From an uncultured Bryobacterales bacterium (lineage in GTDB: Bacteria > Acidobacteriota > Terriglobia > Bryobacterales > UBA6623): a stretch of DNA of 64,000 nucleotides. The first letter of the stretch is position 1. The number at the start of each line of letters is the position of its first letter. Shown here piece by piece: positions 24,602 through 34,410 of this stretch. The notes below the pieces were generated by a model that did not search any database, was not told the origin of the DNA, and worked only from the letters and a program-made list of their open reading frames with translations. The stretch spans positions 1,254,435 through 1,318,434 of the forward strand of contig OY282420.1 of assembly GCA_958295955.1 (NCBI GenBank). The letters run 5' to 3'. The translations under genes were made by a program, and so were the position numbers.

Positions 24602-25753
24602 TCAGCCGCCCGCGTACACGGCTTCGGCGGCGCGGGCGGCGCCGCTCCCGCCGAGGCAGGTTTCCAGGGCTTGGAGCAGCAGCAGGACGTAATTGCGCTG
24701 CGACGAGACGCCCATCAGGCCGACGCGCAGGACTTTTCCCGTCAGCGGCCCGAAACCGCCCAGCACTTCAATCGAAAACTCTTCCAGCAGCCTTTTGCGC
24801 AGCGCCGCGTCGTCGACGCCCGCGGGCAAGACGGGAGTGTTCAGCGTCCAGAGGCGGTTCTCGGCGGCTACGTGCATGCGCATGCCCAGCGCCTCGATGC
24901 CGGCGACGAAAGCGCGGTGGTTGAGCCGGTGGCGCTCGAAGCGAGCCTCCATCGTTTCCAGCTTGCACAGGCGCAGCGCTTCCCGCAGCGCGTAGAACAT
25001 GCTGATAGGCGTGGTGTGGTGGTAGCGGTGGGACGCTCCCCAGTATGCGTCGATCAGCTTCAGGTCGAGGTACCACGAGACGCAGGGGGTCTTGCGGGCG
25101 CGCAAACGCTCGAGCGCGCGCGGCGAAAGGGTCAACGGGGAGAGTCCCGGAGGGGCGCTGAGACATTTCTGCGTGCCGCTGTAGGCGATGTCGATGCCGT
25201 TTTTGTCCACTTCAACGGGCATGCCGCCCAACGAGGTCACGCAGTCACCGATCGTCAATGCGCCGACCTCGTGCGCAGCGTCGCAGATCGCTTTCGCCGG
25301 CTGGAGGGCTCCGGTGGACGTTTCGGCATGGACGAACGCGGCGATCTGCGGCTTTTCGCGCTCGATGAACGCGCGCGCTTCGTCGTCGTCAAAGACTTCG
25401 CCCCAGGGTTTTTCGAGGCGCGCCACCTCGGCGCCCTGACGCTTGCACATCTCGGTCAGGCGGTCGGAGAAGTAACCGTTGGCGAACATCGCTACCTTGG
25501 TTCCGGCTTCGACGAAGTTCATGACGGCGGCTTCCATGCCCGCTGTGCCGGTGCCCGAGACGGCGATGGCGCATTCGTTCTCGGTGCCGAAAACGTAGCG
25601 CAGCAGGTCGGTGGCGTCTTGCAAGACGCCGAAGAAATCCGGGTCCGTGTGGCCGATGATCGGCGCGGCCAGCGCAGAATAGACGCGCGGGTCGACCATG
25701 CTCGGGCCGGGGCCCAAAAGGATGCGGTGCGGTGGTTGGTAGAAGGCGGGCAT
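24602..25753 (-). CDS. Class V aminotransferase (serine/alanine-glyoxylate type)
   Basis: 383 aa from ATG 25753; an upstream open frame to 25885 lacks coding character. PLP enzyme of fold type I. N-terminus has the glyoxylate-aminotransferase pattern (HRILLGPGPSMVDPRVY, GHTDPDFF, AVSGTGTAGMEAAV). The PLP lysine is in YSGTQKCLSAPPG, preceded by GDCVTSLGGMPVEVD. It would move the amino group of serine or alanine to glyoxylate or a similar acceptor. It separates the restriction cassette from the AAA/DUF4276 pair and is not an obvious defence gene. Confidence 0.88.
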   Translation of the reverse strand: MPAFYQPPHRILLGPGPSMVDPRVYSALAAPIIGHTDPDFFGVLQDATDLLRYVFGTENECAIAVSGTGTAGMEAAVMNFVEAGTKVAMFANGYFSDRLTEMCKRQGAEVARLEKPWGEVFDDDEARAFIEREKPQIAAFVHAETSTGALQPAKAICDAAHEVGALTIGDCVTSLGGMPVEVDKNGIDIAYSGTQKCLSAPPGLSPLTLSPRALERLRARKTPCVSWYLDLKLIDAYWGASHRYHHTTPISMFYALREALRLCKLETMEARFERHRLNHRAFVAGIEALGMRMHVAAENRLWTLNTPVLPAGVDDAALRKRLLEEFSIEVLGGFGPLTGKVLRVGLMGVSSQRNYVLLLLQALETCLGGSGAARAAEAVYAGG

Positions 25754-26063
25754 GACTGGAAAAGAAGGCCGAGGCGGCGTATTCAGCGAAGAAAGGCCGG
25801 AATAATAGCCTAGCAGAGGATTTGTGCGGATGAAACCGTAGCAGGGCAGGGCGGCGCCTGTCTGCAAGCGCCGCGCAGGCGGCATCTATCGCAAACCCGG
25901 CGTCCCAACCCCAACAATCCGACTGTCCGCATACAGCCGGTGGTTCGTTATTCTATTGGTGCAAGCATAGTCCGAACGAACCGGCGGCAAACTCCTCGCG
26001 CCTCGGGCGAATGAGTGGAATTCATTTGCCCTACATGTCCCGCGCAGGCGAAGAGCGTAACCA
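25754..26063. other. 310-bp intergenic region between divergent genes
   Basis: No supported gene. It lies between the reverse-strand aminotransferase and the forward AAA ATPase, so it must hold both promoters. The stretch 25935-25975 (TTCGTTATTCTATTGGTGCAAGC region) is locally AT-rich. No clear -35/-10 pair, hairpin or repeat was found. Confidence 0.5.
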
Positions 26064-27197
26064 ATGAAGCTTTTGAAATTTGGCGCAAGGCGCTACCGCA
26101 GCTTGCGCGACGTCGATATCGAATTGAACAGCCTGAACGCGTTCATCGGCGCCAACGCCTCGGGCAAGAGCACGATCCTCGATGCCTTGCGCTTCCTGCA
26201 TGAAGGCGTTCAGACGCGCGACTTTCACGGCCCGGTATTTACGCGAGGCGGCATTGTTCATCTCGCCTGGAAAGGGGAATCCGCGGACCGCATCGAGTTG
26301 GCGGTTCGTCTGGAAGAAGAAGGCCGGACTTTCGAGTGGTCATTGCGGTTAATCCGCGATGGACATGAGTTTTATGTCGAGGAACGCATCGACGAGTTGC
26401 CCCGCCGGTCTCCGCCGGTCCAAGTGCTCTACGCCAACCGAGGCGAGGGCTGGTGGTGGTCCGGCGAGAAAGGGGATCGCGTCAGGTTGAAACAAGCGCC
26501 GACGGCCTGCGCCTTGGCCGCAGCGGCGGCGGATGCGTCCTTCCCGGCCCGCGGCATTGCGCAATTCGTCGGCCGCTGGGGCTTCTTTGACCCGAATCCG
26601 TTCCTGTTGCGCAGGGACTGGAGCGGATTGGACTCCAGCAGGTTTGACCCTTACGGACGCAACCTCGGCGAGACGCTTTACAGACTTCAGCAATCGTCGC
26701 CGGAAATGCTGGAGAAGATCGTCGCGGCAACGCGGGAGGTGGTCGGCCTGCCCTCGGAGATTAAGCCGCGGGAGTCCGACGACCGCTTCTATTTTGTGCA
26801 GTTCGAGCCCGGGCTTCAATATCCCGTGCATCAAATGGGGTCGTCGAGCGGGACGCTGCGCATGTTGGCCCTGATGACGGCGCTTCTCGCGCAACCCGAG
26901 ACGAACCTGATCGGCATCGAAGAACCGGAGAACTACGTCCATCCGACGGCTTTATCCGCTTTCATCGAGCATCTTCTGAAGGCCGGCAACCGGGTTCAAT
27001 TCATGGTGACCACTCATTCCCCGTTGCTTCTCGATTTCCTGAATGAGCCGGCAGCGGTTCGGGTTGTGCGCCGGAGCGAGGGGCAAGGAACGACGGTCGA
27101 AACGTCAGGGAACATCGTGGGAGTGCGGAAAGCCTTGGAGGCGTCGGGATTCGGCCTCGGCGAATTCTACGAAACGCAAGGCTTTGGAGCCGGTTGA
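26064..27197 (+). CDS. AAA ATPase (AAA15/OLD-like), first gene of a two-gene defence-like pair
   Basis: 377 aa. Walker A GANASGKST (29-37), ABC-like signature region (MGSSSGTLRMLALM), Walker B LIGIEEPENYVHP at about 284-296, and a switch histidine in MVTTHSPLLLDF. These features define the SMC/RecF-like AAA15/AAA21 group used by OLD nucleases, AbiL and the AriA subunit of PARIS. A medium-length insert between Walker A and the signature is specific to the protein. Its TGA is followed one base later by the GTG of the DUF4276 gene, so the two are coupled. A role in phage defence is inferred from family, gene pair and the restriction cassette nearby. Confidence 0.85.
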   Translation: MKLLKFGARRYRSLRDVDIELNSLNAFIGANASGKSTILDALRFLHEGVQTRDFHGPVFTRGGIVHLAWKGESADRIELAVRLEEEGRTFEWSLRLIRDGHEFYVEERIDELPRRSPPVQVLYANRGEGWWWSGEKGDRVRLKQAPTACALAAAAADASFPARGIAQFVGRWGFFDPNPFLLRRDWSGLDSSRFDPYGRNLGETLYRLQQSSPEMLEKIVAATREVVGLPSEIKPRESDDRFYFVQFEPGLQYPVHQMGSSSGTLRMLALMTALLAQPETNLIGIEEPENYVHPTALSAFIEHLLKAGNRVQFMVTTHSPLLLDFLNEPAAVRVVRRSEGQGTTVETSGNIVGVRKALEASGFGLGEFYETQGFGAG

Positions 27198-27198
27198 C

Positions 27199-27786
27199 GT
27201 GACCAAGCGCGTAATTGTCATCGCCTCGGGCGAAACCGAACGGCGCGCGGTTCCGCACTTGGTTTCGCATCTGCAAGACAGCGGTGTCTCCGTAACCGAT
27301 GTACGCATTCCGCCGCGGAACGGGGCGCTCAACGTGCAGATGGCGGAAAAACTCATCAAGGCGGCGTGGTATGCAAACGCCGATACGCCGCCGGACAAAT
27401 TCGTTCTTCTCGTCGATGTCGATGGAGCGGACCCTGAAAAGGTGCAGCGGACATTCACGAACCTGTCCGAACGTTTAGGCCGCGAGGTCGGGGCGGCGAT
27501 CATGTACGCCTATGCGCAATGGCATCTCGAAGCCTGGTATTTTGCCGATGCAGAGAACTTGAGAGAATACATCAAAAGCGCGCTTGGAAAGGTGGATACA
27601 TCCAGTCCCGACCGGATCCAAAATCCCAAGCATCATCTGAAGCAGTTACTTGGCAGCCGAGTCTATACGGCGCGGGTTTCGGAAGAGATCGCGGAGACGC
27701 TCGATGCGCGAACCATCGCGCAACGGAGTCCCAGCTTCAAAGGTTTCTTGGACGCGGTCAGGAACGGATCGCGAGAGATCGACTGA
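27199..27786 (+). CDS. DUF4276 (Toprim-like) protein, second gene of the pair
   Basis: 195 aa from GTG 27199, one base after the AAA stop. Toprim-like features: ASGETERRAV with Glu12 and Glu14 near the N-terminus, LLVDVDGADPEKV with Asp73 and Asp75, and the DUF4276 signature AQWHLEAWYFAD. In related ATPase/Toprim pairs the second protein is a nuclease effector released or activated by the ATPase (for example AriB in PARIS). Here nuclease activity and activation are inference. The acidic residues needed for metal binding are present. Confidence 0.82.
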   Translation: MTKRVIVIASGETERRAVPHLVSHLQDSGVSVTDVRIPPRNGALNVQMAEKLIKAAWYANADTPPDKFVLLVDVDGADPEKVQRTFTNLSERLGREVGAAIMYAYAQWHLEAWYFADAENLREYIKSALGKVDTSSPDRIQNPKHHLKQLLGSRVYTARVSEEIAETLDARTIAQRSPSFKGFLDAVRNGSREID

Positions 27787-27965
27787 CGCTGAGCGCTTGA
27801 CGCGACACGGTTCCTGTAGGGGACACGTGGATTGCGACGGCGCAGCGGCGCTGAGATTGCGATAAGTGGGTAATCGTGGTTATTCATGGGTAGTCGCGGA
27901 CGTTTCGGCTCACACATTGGGAGTGGTATGTCCGCAAGCCGGTTCCGTGGTAATCTAGCGGGCTT

Positions 27966-29546
27966 GTGACTCGCCGGGAACTTTTATTGGGGGGCATTGC
28001 CGCCGCCGCCGGCTGCGGGGCGCGGGACAAGCCGGCCGCGGCGAAGCGGCCCAATATCCTGTTCGCTATTTCCGACGACCAGTCCTACATGCATACAAGC
28101 GCTTACGGCGACCCGGTCGTGAAGACGCCCGCGTTCGACCGCATTGCGCGCGAGGGCGTCTTGTGTACGCAGTCGTACACGGCGTGTCCGTCTTGCACGC
28201 CGTCGCGCTCGGCAGTACTGACCGGGCGGCAAATTTGGGAAATCGGCGAGGCGGGCGTTCTCTACGGAACGCTGCACCCGGAGCATCCGCTATTCACCCA
28301 CCGACTGGCGGACGCCGGCTATCACGTCGGGTTCGTCGGCAAGCCCTGGGCGCCGGGGGACTGGCGGGCAGGCGGCCTGAGCCGCCGGCCGATCGGCAAG
28401 GAGTACGCCGGCCGCGCGGAGCCGGACCCTCCGCAGGGGATCGATACCCGCGACTACGCGGCGAATTTCGCAGACTTTCTCGCGCAGCGGCCCGCCGGCG
28501 CGCCCTTCTTCTTCTGGTTCGGCTGCACGGAGCCGCACCGTGATTACGACGTGGGCATCGGCCGACGCAGCGGCTTGAGCATGGCCGACGTCCCCGTACC
28601 GCCGTACTTGCCCGAAGCGCCCGAAGTGCGCTCGGAGATTCTCGATTACTACTACGAGATCGAGCACTTCGACAAGCATCTCGGGCGCATGAGGGCAAAG
28701 CTGGAGGAAATCGGCGAGCTCGAGAATACGCTGATCGTGGTCACTTCCGACAACGGCATGCCCTTCTCGCGGACCAAGACCACGCTTTACGACAGCGGCG
28801 TGCGCATGCCGACGGCGATGCGCTGGGGGAACCGCGCTCCCGCAGGGCGGGTGATCGACGACTTCATCGGTCATATCGATTTTGCCCCCACCTTCCTGGA
28901 TGCCGCCGGACTCGAGCCGATCGCCGAGCACAGCGGAAAAAGCCTGCTGCCGTTGCTGGAAACGAACGGTTCCGGACGGGTTGAAGCCGCGCGCGACCAC
29001 ATTGTTACCGGCCTCGAGCGCCATACCTATTGCCGCGAAAACGGGGCGACATACCCGATTCGCGCCATACGGACGCACGATTTCCTCTACATCCGCAACT
29101 TCGAGCCGGACCGTTGGCCGACGGGCGGGCCGGAGTTCATTTCGTCGAACAAGGCCCCGCACGGCGATATCGACGACGGACCGTTCAAGGACTTCATGCT
29201 GCGCGAGGGCACGCGGCTCGACTTCCCGCGCGAATTTCAGATGGGTTTCGGCAAGCGCCCGCCGGAAGAGTTGTACGACTGCAACGCTGACCCGCATCAG
29301 CTTGCGAACGTGGCCGACGATCCGCAATACGCTGCGGTCAAACTCCGGCTGTGGACGCGGCTGGAAAGCTACTTGCGGGAAACGAACGACCCGCGGATCC
29401 GGGGCGAGGACCCCTGGCAAGCCTATCCCTATCGGCAGGTCGACGGCTTCGGGGCGACTTACAACGTCACCTTGTCGGACGAAGAGCGGGCAGCCGCGCG
29501 CGACCGCGGCAAGCACGCCGTCGGCCACGCCAAACCCGAAAAGTAG
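27966..29546 (+). CDS. Sulfatase, Tat/lipoprotein type (N-sulfoglucosamine-sulfohydrolase-like)
   Basis: 526 aa from GTG 27966. N-terminus has a twin arginine (TRRELLLGG) and a lipobox ending at Cys17 (AAGC), so it is probably an exported lipoprotein. Metal ligands DD at 37-38; formylglycine motif C-T-P-S-R at Cys77. The usual GKWHLG is replaced by GKPWAPGDW, keeping the Lys but not the His, a variant seen in heparan N-sulfatase-like enzymes. The substrate is unknown. The C-terminal part ends in a DPHQLANVADDP segment common in the family. A TAATCT box lies about 10 nt upstream of the GTG. Confidence 0.88.
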   Translation: MTRRELLLGGIAAAAGCGARDKPAAAKRPNILFAISDDQSYMHTSAYGDPVVKTPAFDRIAREGVLCTQSYTACPSCTPSRSAVLTGRQIWEIGEAGVLYGTLHPEHPLFTHRLADAGYHVGFVGKPWAPGDWRAGGLSRRPIGKEYAGRAEPDPPQGIDTRDYAANFADFLAQRPAGAPFFFWFGCTEPHRDYDVGIGRRSGLSMADVPVPPYLPEAPEVRSEILDYYYEIEHFDKHLGRMRAKLEEIGELENTLIVVTSDNGMPFSRTKTTLYDSGVRMPTAMRWGNRAPAGRVIDDFIGHIDFAPTFLDAAGLEPIAEHSGKSLLPLLETNGSGRVEAARDHIVTGLERHTYCRENGATYPIRAIRTHDFLYIRNFEPDRWPTGGPEFISSNKAPHGDIDDGPFKDFMLREGTRLDFPREFQMGFGKRPPEELYDCNADPHQLANVADDPQYAAVKLRLWTRLESYLRETNDPRIRGEDPWQAYPYRQVDGFGATYNVTLSDEERAAARDRGKHAVGHAKPEK

Positions 29547-29584
29547 CAGGCGCGCGTCCGCCGGGGCCGTGCGCGGGGAACGCT

Positions 29585-30034
29585 CTAAAACCGCTTTTCA
29601 GAGTCGAGCAGGATGGTTACCGGGCCGCGGTTCGTCAACTCGACGTCCATCATGGCCTGGAACTTTCCGGTAGCGACCGTCAGTCCTTTGTCTCGCAAGC
29701 ATTGGACGTAACGCCGATATAGCGCGGCGGCGCGTTCGGGCCGGGCGGCGGCGCCGAAGCTCGGACGGCGGCCGCGGCGCGCGTCGCCGTACAGAGTGAA
29801 CTGCGAGACGACCAGGATTTCCGCGGCTGCGTCCGCGGCGGAGCGGTTCATCTTGCCCGTTTCGTCTTCGAAAATTCGCAGCCCGGCGGTTTTGTCGGCA
29901 AGATGCGCGGCGTCCGCTTCGCCGTCGTCTTTCGAGACGCCGAGCAAGACCAACAGCCCCGCGCCGATGGCGCCGGCCGTCTCGCCGCCGACCGAGACCT
30001 TCGCCCGGCTGACGCGTTGAATGACGGCGCGCAT
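29585..30034 (-). CDS. dtd: D-aminoacyl-tRNA deacylase
   Basis: 149 aa, the family length. Starts at ATG 30034 ([18 protein letters not shown]), with a TAAAAT box (30045-30050) 10 nt upstream. Conserved SQFTLYGD and the cross-subunit motif NRGPVT near the C-terminus are both intact. It removes D-amino acids, and glycine, from mischarged tRNAs. A truncated, frameshifted relic of the same gene start is present at 38713-38779. Confidence 0.95.
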   Translation of the reverse strand: MRAVIQRVSRAKVSVGGETAGAIGAGLLVLLGVSKDDGEADAAHLADKTAGLRIFEDETGKMNRSAADAAAEILVVSQFTLYGDARRGRRPSFGAAARPERAAALYRRYVQCLRDKGLTVATGKFQAMMDVELTNRGPVTILLDSEKRF

Positions 30035-30084
30035 GGGCGCCCCTATTTTAGCGGAGAGGTCTTGGCGCGACTCCGCAGCGGCGG

Positions 30085-31545
30085 TCAGGGCCGGTTCGGC
30101 GCGACGGAGGCCAAGAGATCGAGCAGCGCTTGGCTGACCTTGACCGCCGCCTGTTTCTCCACCTGGTTGGTTCCGAGCCAAGTTTCGTAGCCGCCGAGCG
30201 CGTGCTGCTCGGGCGTCGGCAGGTATTTCTCCGCGCCGTTGGCCAACTCGATGACGAACGTCGGCTGCAACGGGCTTTTGCGTTTCAACTCCAGTCCGAT
30301 TTCGACGAACGTTTCGAAAGGCAGCGCGGCAATACCCAGGTCGCCGATGCGGACGGCCTGCAGCTTGATGTCGGTAGTAGCGGGCCCTTCGTGGAGGTCG
30401 ACGGCCCAGCGGGCATAGATATGCGGCCGCGCGTAGTCGGCGGGCGAAACGCTTGCCAGCAGTTTTCGGGAGCGAGCGTACGCCTCGCGGGTCGGCTTGC
30501 GCAGGGCCAACTGCAACTCGCGCTCGGCCATGGCCAATTCCATCCGCGGTTCGTAGTCGATCGTTCGACAGGCTTCGGCCACGGCATCGGCGACTTTCCG
30601 GGCAACCCTGCGGACTTGCTCGAAAGGCTCTCGCCGGGGCCGGGGCTTGGTGAAGTCGATGTTGTTGACGTCGCCGCTGGCGCCGTTGGAGAGAATGCCG
30701 ACGAAGCTTGCGGGAGCGCTCAGTTTTTGGGCTATCGCGGCGGCGAATTCCCCGAAGTAATCCGCCGAGACCTGGCCGGGCGGGATTGCTCCCACGTAGT
30801 GCAGTGAGTAATTTGCGAGCAGGGCGAGCGGCTCGCCCCCGGCAGTGCGAATCGAAAGAACGGCGACCTGCGGGTCGGTCGGGCCCGCCGGGCGTATCAG
30901 GTTCGGGTCGGCGCGCGGCGGATTCATGCGCACGCGGTCGGTTACGCCGCCGTAAGGGTCCGGGGGGATCGCGCCCTCTTTCATGAACCAGCGGCGGTTG
31001 AAAACTTCGTCGGGAACCGCGGTCAGCGCCCAGCCGATTGCCGCGGGTTCGAGGCGGGCATGGGCGCGCGCGATCGCATCCGCGATCCCTTGGATCAGTT
31101 GCTCGGAATAGAGCGCCTCGTTTGCGGTATGCGCCTCGGCCTCCGGGCCGCGCAGCCCGACGCCCGGAGCGGGCGGCGGGGCGGTGTGCGTGTGGGTCGC
31201 GGCAATCAGCATCCGGCTCGCCGGCATGCCGGTTGCCTTGCCAGCGCGGGATTTGGCCTCGTCCAGAACGGAGCGGGGGATGTAGCAGCTATCGACCAGC
31301 GCAAGGGCAAGTTGGAGCGAACCGTCGTCGAGAACCAGCGCGCGAGCATGGAGCGGGTCGTGAGCGCTCTCGGCGGGGCGGTAGCGGAACGAGCCGACCA
31401 TAGGCAGCGGCCACGCTTGCGGGGTCACATCGACGGCGGCCGCGCCGGCTCGAAATTCCTTCTCCGGCGGGCCGCCGCACGAAAAAACAGCCGTGCAGCA
31501 CAACAGGGTCAGGAGGGACGGACGGCGCCGGGCGTTATTTTCCAT
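30085..31545 (-). CDS. Neutral/alkaline ceramidase-like lipoprotein
   Basis: 486 aa from ATG 31545, which overlaps the sulfatase gene by 11 bp. A signal with a lipobox (AVFSC then GG) follows. The catalytic part resembles the N-terminal domain of neutral/alkaline non-lysosomal ceramidases: [10 protein letters not shown] at the start, [13 protein letters not shown] supplying zinc histidines, ANYSLHYVG, and a [15 protein letters not shown] segment. Members hydrolyse N-acyl bonds or other amides and esters; many bacterial homologues of unknown substrate occur next to sulfatases. Last gene of a coupled operon. Confidence 0.8.
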   Translation of the reverse strand: MENNARRRPSLLTLLCCTAVFSCGGPPEKEFRAGAAAVDVTPQAWPLPMVGSFRYRPAESAHDPLHARALVLDDGSLQLALALVDSCYIPRSVLDEAKSRAGKATGMPASRMLIAATHTHTAPPPAPGVGLRGPEAEAHTANEALYSEQLIQGIADAIARAHARLEPAAIGWALTAVPDEVFNRRWFMKEGAIPPDPYGGVTDRVRMNPPRADPNLIRPAGPTDPQVAVLSIRTAGGEPLALLANYSLHYVGAIPPGQVSADYFGEFAAAIAQKLSAPASFVGILSNGASGDVNNIDFTKPRPRREPFEQVRRVARKVADAVAEACRTIDYEPRMELAMAERELQLALRKPTREAYARSRKLLASVSPADYARPHIYARWAVDLHEGPATTDIKLQAVRIGDLGIAALPFETFVEIGLELKRKSPLQPTFVIELANGAEKYLPTPEQHALGGYETWLGTNQVEKQAAVKVSQALLDLLASVAPNRP

Positions 31546-32980
31546 CGGGCATCTCCAGCACCAGCGGTTTGGGGTTTTCGATCCGGCCCTCAGGGCGTTG
31601 ACCGGCGCCGGGGCGGCCGCGGTCGCCCAAGTCTTTGCGGGCTTCTTCGGCGAGTGCTTCGAGACGGGCGACGATTGCGGGGTTTTCGGCGGCAACGTCG
31701 CGCTCGCAACCGATATCGTCAACCACGTGGAACAGCAGCGGCCGGGGCGCCGCGCCTTTTTCGAGGTGAGGATGGCGGTCGAAGCTTTCCAGAGCCAAGA
31801 ACAACTTCCAGGGACCGCTGCGCACAGCCTGAAGCTGATCGCGCTCGTAATAGTAGAAGACCTCGTGGGGCGAGCGGGCGCCTTCTTCGCCTAAAATCAC
31901 CGGGGCGGCGTTGCGCCCGTCGATGCGGCGGTCCGCCGGCAGCTCCGCCCCCGCCCAGGCGGCCAGAGTGGGCAGCAGATCCATGGTCGTCAGCAGTTCG
32001 TCGGAGACCGTATTCGCGGGGATTTTCCCCGGCTGCCAAGCGATGGCCGGCGCCCTGAAAGCGCCTTCGGCAGTTGTATAGCCGCGGCCGTAGAGGGGTC
32101 GATTGCTGCCGCGGGCCGGCGAGTGCGGGTCGCGGGACAGCGGAGCGCCGTTGTCGGAGGTCCACAGCACGAACGTATTTTCGGCGAGGTCGAGCGCGGT
32201 CAGCTTGTCGAGGATGCGGCCGGCCGACCAGTCGAGTTCTTCGACGGCATCGCCCCACGGCCCGTTGCGGCTCTTGCCCCGGAACGCCTCGCCGGCAAAC
32301 GGAGCGGGCGTGCTGCCCGGCATGGCCTGCGCAAGATACAGGAAGAACGGTTTGCGGCGGTTCGCTGCGATGAACCGCAGCGCGCGCTCGGTGTAGCGTT
32401 TCGTGAGCAAGTTGCGGTCGACCGGGGCTTCGATCACCGTCTCGTTCTCGACCAGGGGCAGGGGCGGCCAAGCGCCGCGCCTGAAACGTCCCCGGTTGCG
32501 GGCGCCGAGCGCCCGGGTCATGTCGTCGCTGTAGGGAATCCCGAAAAACGAGTCGAAGCCCTGGCGGGTGGGCAGAAATTCGGGCTGATCGCCCAGATGC
32601 CACTTGCCGACGATCGCGGTCGCGTAGCCGCGCGTCTTGAGCGCTTCGGCGATGGTGATCTCATCCGGGTGCAAGCCGTAGGGAGAAACCGGCCGCAAGA
32701 CCTGACCGTCGCGGGGATTCCAGTGCATGCCGACGCGCTGCGCATACGCGCCCGTCATGAGGCCGGCGCGCGACGGCGTGCAGACTCCGGCGGTGACGTA
32801 GAAATGCGTGAACTTGCGGCCTTCGCGGGCCATGCGGTTGAGTTGCGGCGTGCGGTGAAGTTGCGAGCCGAACGGCTCAATATCGCCGTAGCCCAGGTTG
32901 TCGCAGACGATCAGGACGAAGTTCGGCGGTTGCGCCGCGGCCGGGACAACGGCGGCCAACAAGAGCAGCAAAGGCTTCAC
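31535..32980 (-). CDS. Sulfatase, secreted
   Basis: 481 aa. Signal peptide (residues 1-17, ending AAAQ). First metal site is D27-N28 (VCDNLGYGD) instead of the usual DD; formylglycine motif C-T-P-S-R at Cys67; [11 protein letters not shown] and [13 protein letters not shown] complete the active site. Start overlaps the DUF1501 stop by 4 bp, and its end overlaps the ceramidase-like start, so three genes are translationally linked. Confidence 0.9.
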   Translation of the reverse strand: MKPLLLLLAAVVPAAAQPPNFVLIVCDNLGYGDIEPFGSQLHRTPQLNRMAREGRKFTHFYVTAGVCTPSRAGLMTGAYAQRVGMHWNPRDGQVLRPVSPYGLHPDEITIAEALKTRGYATAIVGKWHLGDQPEFLPTRQGFDSFFGIPYSDDMTRALGARNRGRFRRGAWPPLPLVENETVIEAPVDRNLLTKRYTERALRFIAANRRKPFFLYLAQAMPGSTPAPFAGEAFRGKSRNGPWGDAVEELDWSAGRILDKLTALDLAENTFVLWTSDNGAPLSRDPHSPARGSNRPLYGRGYTTAEGAFRAPAIAWQPGKIPANTVSDELLTTMDLLPTLAAWAGAELPADRRIDGRNAAPVILGEEGARSPHEVFYYYERDQLQAVRSGPWKLFLALESFDRHPHLEKGAAPRPLLFHVVDDIGCERDVAAENPAIVARLEALAEEARKDLGDRGRPGAGQRPEGRIENPKPLVLEMPDGK

Positions 32981-34407
32981 GAGAACGCCTTTTCAATGAC
33001 CGCGCCGCCGAAGTCGGTCAGCTTTTCGTGGCGGCCGTTGTGCAAGTACCACAGTCGATGCTGATCCAGTCCGAGCAGATGCAGAATCGTCGCGTGGAAA
33101 TCGCGCATCGAGCAGCGCTCCTCGACGGCGTGCAGGCCGAGCTCGTCCGTCGCGCCGATGACCCGGCCGCCCTTGACGCCGCCCCCGGCGAACCACATCG
33201 TGTAGCCGTGGGGGTTGTGGTCGCGTCCGTTGCCGGATTCCGAGGTGGGCAGACGGCCGAATTCAGCTCCCCAGATGACCAGCGTCTCGTCGAGCAGGCC
33301 GCGCTGCTTGAGATCGCCCAGGAGAGCGGCGATGGGCCGGTCGGTGTGTCCGGCCATCTTTTCGTGGTTGGCCTTGAGGTGCTTATGAGCGTCCCATTGC
33401 ATGCTGATGGGGCCGCCGCCGGAATAGATCTGAATGAAGCGAACGCCGCGCTCGACAAGTCTCCGCGCCAACAAGAGGCGGGCGCCGAAGTCTCGCGTGC
33501 GCTCTTGCTCCAGGCCGTATTCGCGTTTGACGCGGGCGCTTTCCGCGGCCAGGTCGACGGCTTCGGGCGCGTGGGACTGCATGCGGAAGGCCAACTCGTA
33601 GGAGGCCACGCGGGCGGCCATCTCGCTGTCGTATTCGGCGCCGTCGAGGCGGTTCATCTGCTGTAGAAAATCGAGCATGCGGCGCTGGCGCCCGGCGCTC
33701 ATCGCTGCCGGGCGCTTGAGATCGAGAATCGGGTTCGGCCCCGGGCGGAGCAGCGTTCCTTGATAGACCGACGGCAGGAAGCCGGGGCTCCAGCAGGACG
33801 TTCCGCCCTCGGGAGTGCCCTCGGGCTGCGGCATGACGACATAGGCCGGCAGGTTCTCCGATTCCGCGCCCAGGCCGTAGGTCGCCCAGGCGCCGATGCT
33901 CGGGTGCGTAGCGAACAGGCGGCCGTTGTGAACCTCGTACATCGCAGGCGCATGAACGACGCTGCGGGTGAAAAACGAACGGACGAAGCAGATGTCGTCC
34001 ACGTGGCGGGCGACGTGGGGAAACAACTCGGAAACGGGCAGGCCGCTGCGGCCGTAGCGCTTGAATTTCCACGGCGTCCCCAGGATGGGGGCGGAGCCGT
34101 CGGTGAACTGTCCGCCTACCTTGCCGAAGCTCTCGGGCATGGGCTCGCCGGCCAGCCGATTGAGCGCGGGCTTGGGGTCGAACGTGTCCATCGAGCTCGG
34201 CGCGCCGACATTGAAGATGAAGATGACCGACTTGGCCCGCGCTGCGAAGTGCGGAGCCTTGGCCGCCAGAGGGCTTTCGGCACGCTTGGCGAGGCCGCCG
34301 CGCACGAGCAAATGCTGTAAGGCAAGAGCGCCGAAACCGTTGGCCGCGCCGCGCAAGACACAGCGGCGGGAGACTTGCGCGTTCCATCCGAGTTCCACGG
34401 CAGACAT
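32977..34407 (-). CDS. DUF1501 family exported protein
   Basis: 476 aa. Twin-arginine-like export signal ([18 protein letters not shown]). DUF1501 core: [37 protein letters not shown], a long helical middle, [46 protein letters not shown] and [14 protein letters not shown]. The fold is related to the alkaline phosphatase/sulfatase superfamily. Function is not established; in Planctomycetota and Acidobacteriota it is usually encoded beside a DUF1549/DUF1553 protein, as here (3-bp gap). Confidence 0.9.
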   Translation of the reverse strand: MSAVELGWNAQVSRRCVLRGAANGFGALALQHLLVRGGLAKRAESPLAAKAPHFAARAKSVIFIFNVGAPSSMDTFDPKPALNRLAGEPMPESFGKVGGQFTDGSAPILGTPWKFKRYGRSGLPVSELFPHVARHVDDICFVRSFFTRSVVHAPAMYEVHNGRLFATHPSIGAWATYGLGAESENLPAYVVMPQPEGTPEGGTSCWSPGFLPSVYQGTLLRPGPNPILDLKRPAAMSAGRQRRMLDFLQQMNRLDGAEYDSEMAARVASYELAFRMQSHAPEAVDLAAESARVKREYGLEQERTRDFGARLLLARRLVERGVRFIQIYSGGGPISMQWDAHKHLKANHEKMAGHTDRPIAALLGDLKQRGLLDETLVIWGAEFGRLPTSESGNGRDHNPHGYTMWFAGGGVKGGRVIGATDELGLHAVEERCSMRDFHATILHLLGLDQHRLWYLHNGRHEKLTDFGGAVIEKAFS

Positions 34408-34410
34408 CCT

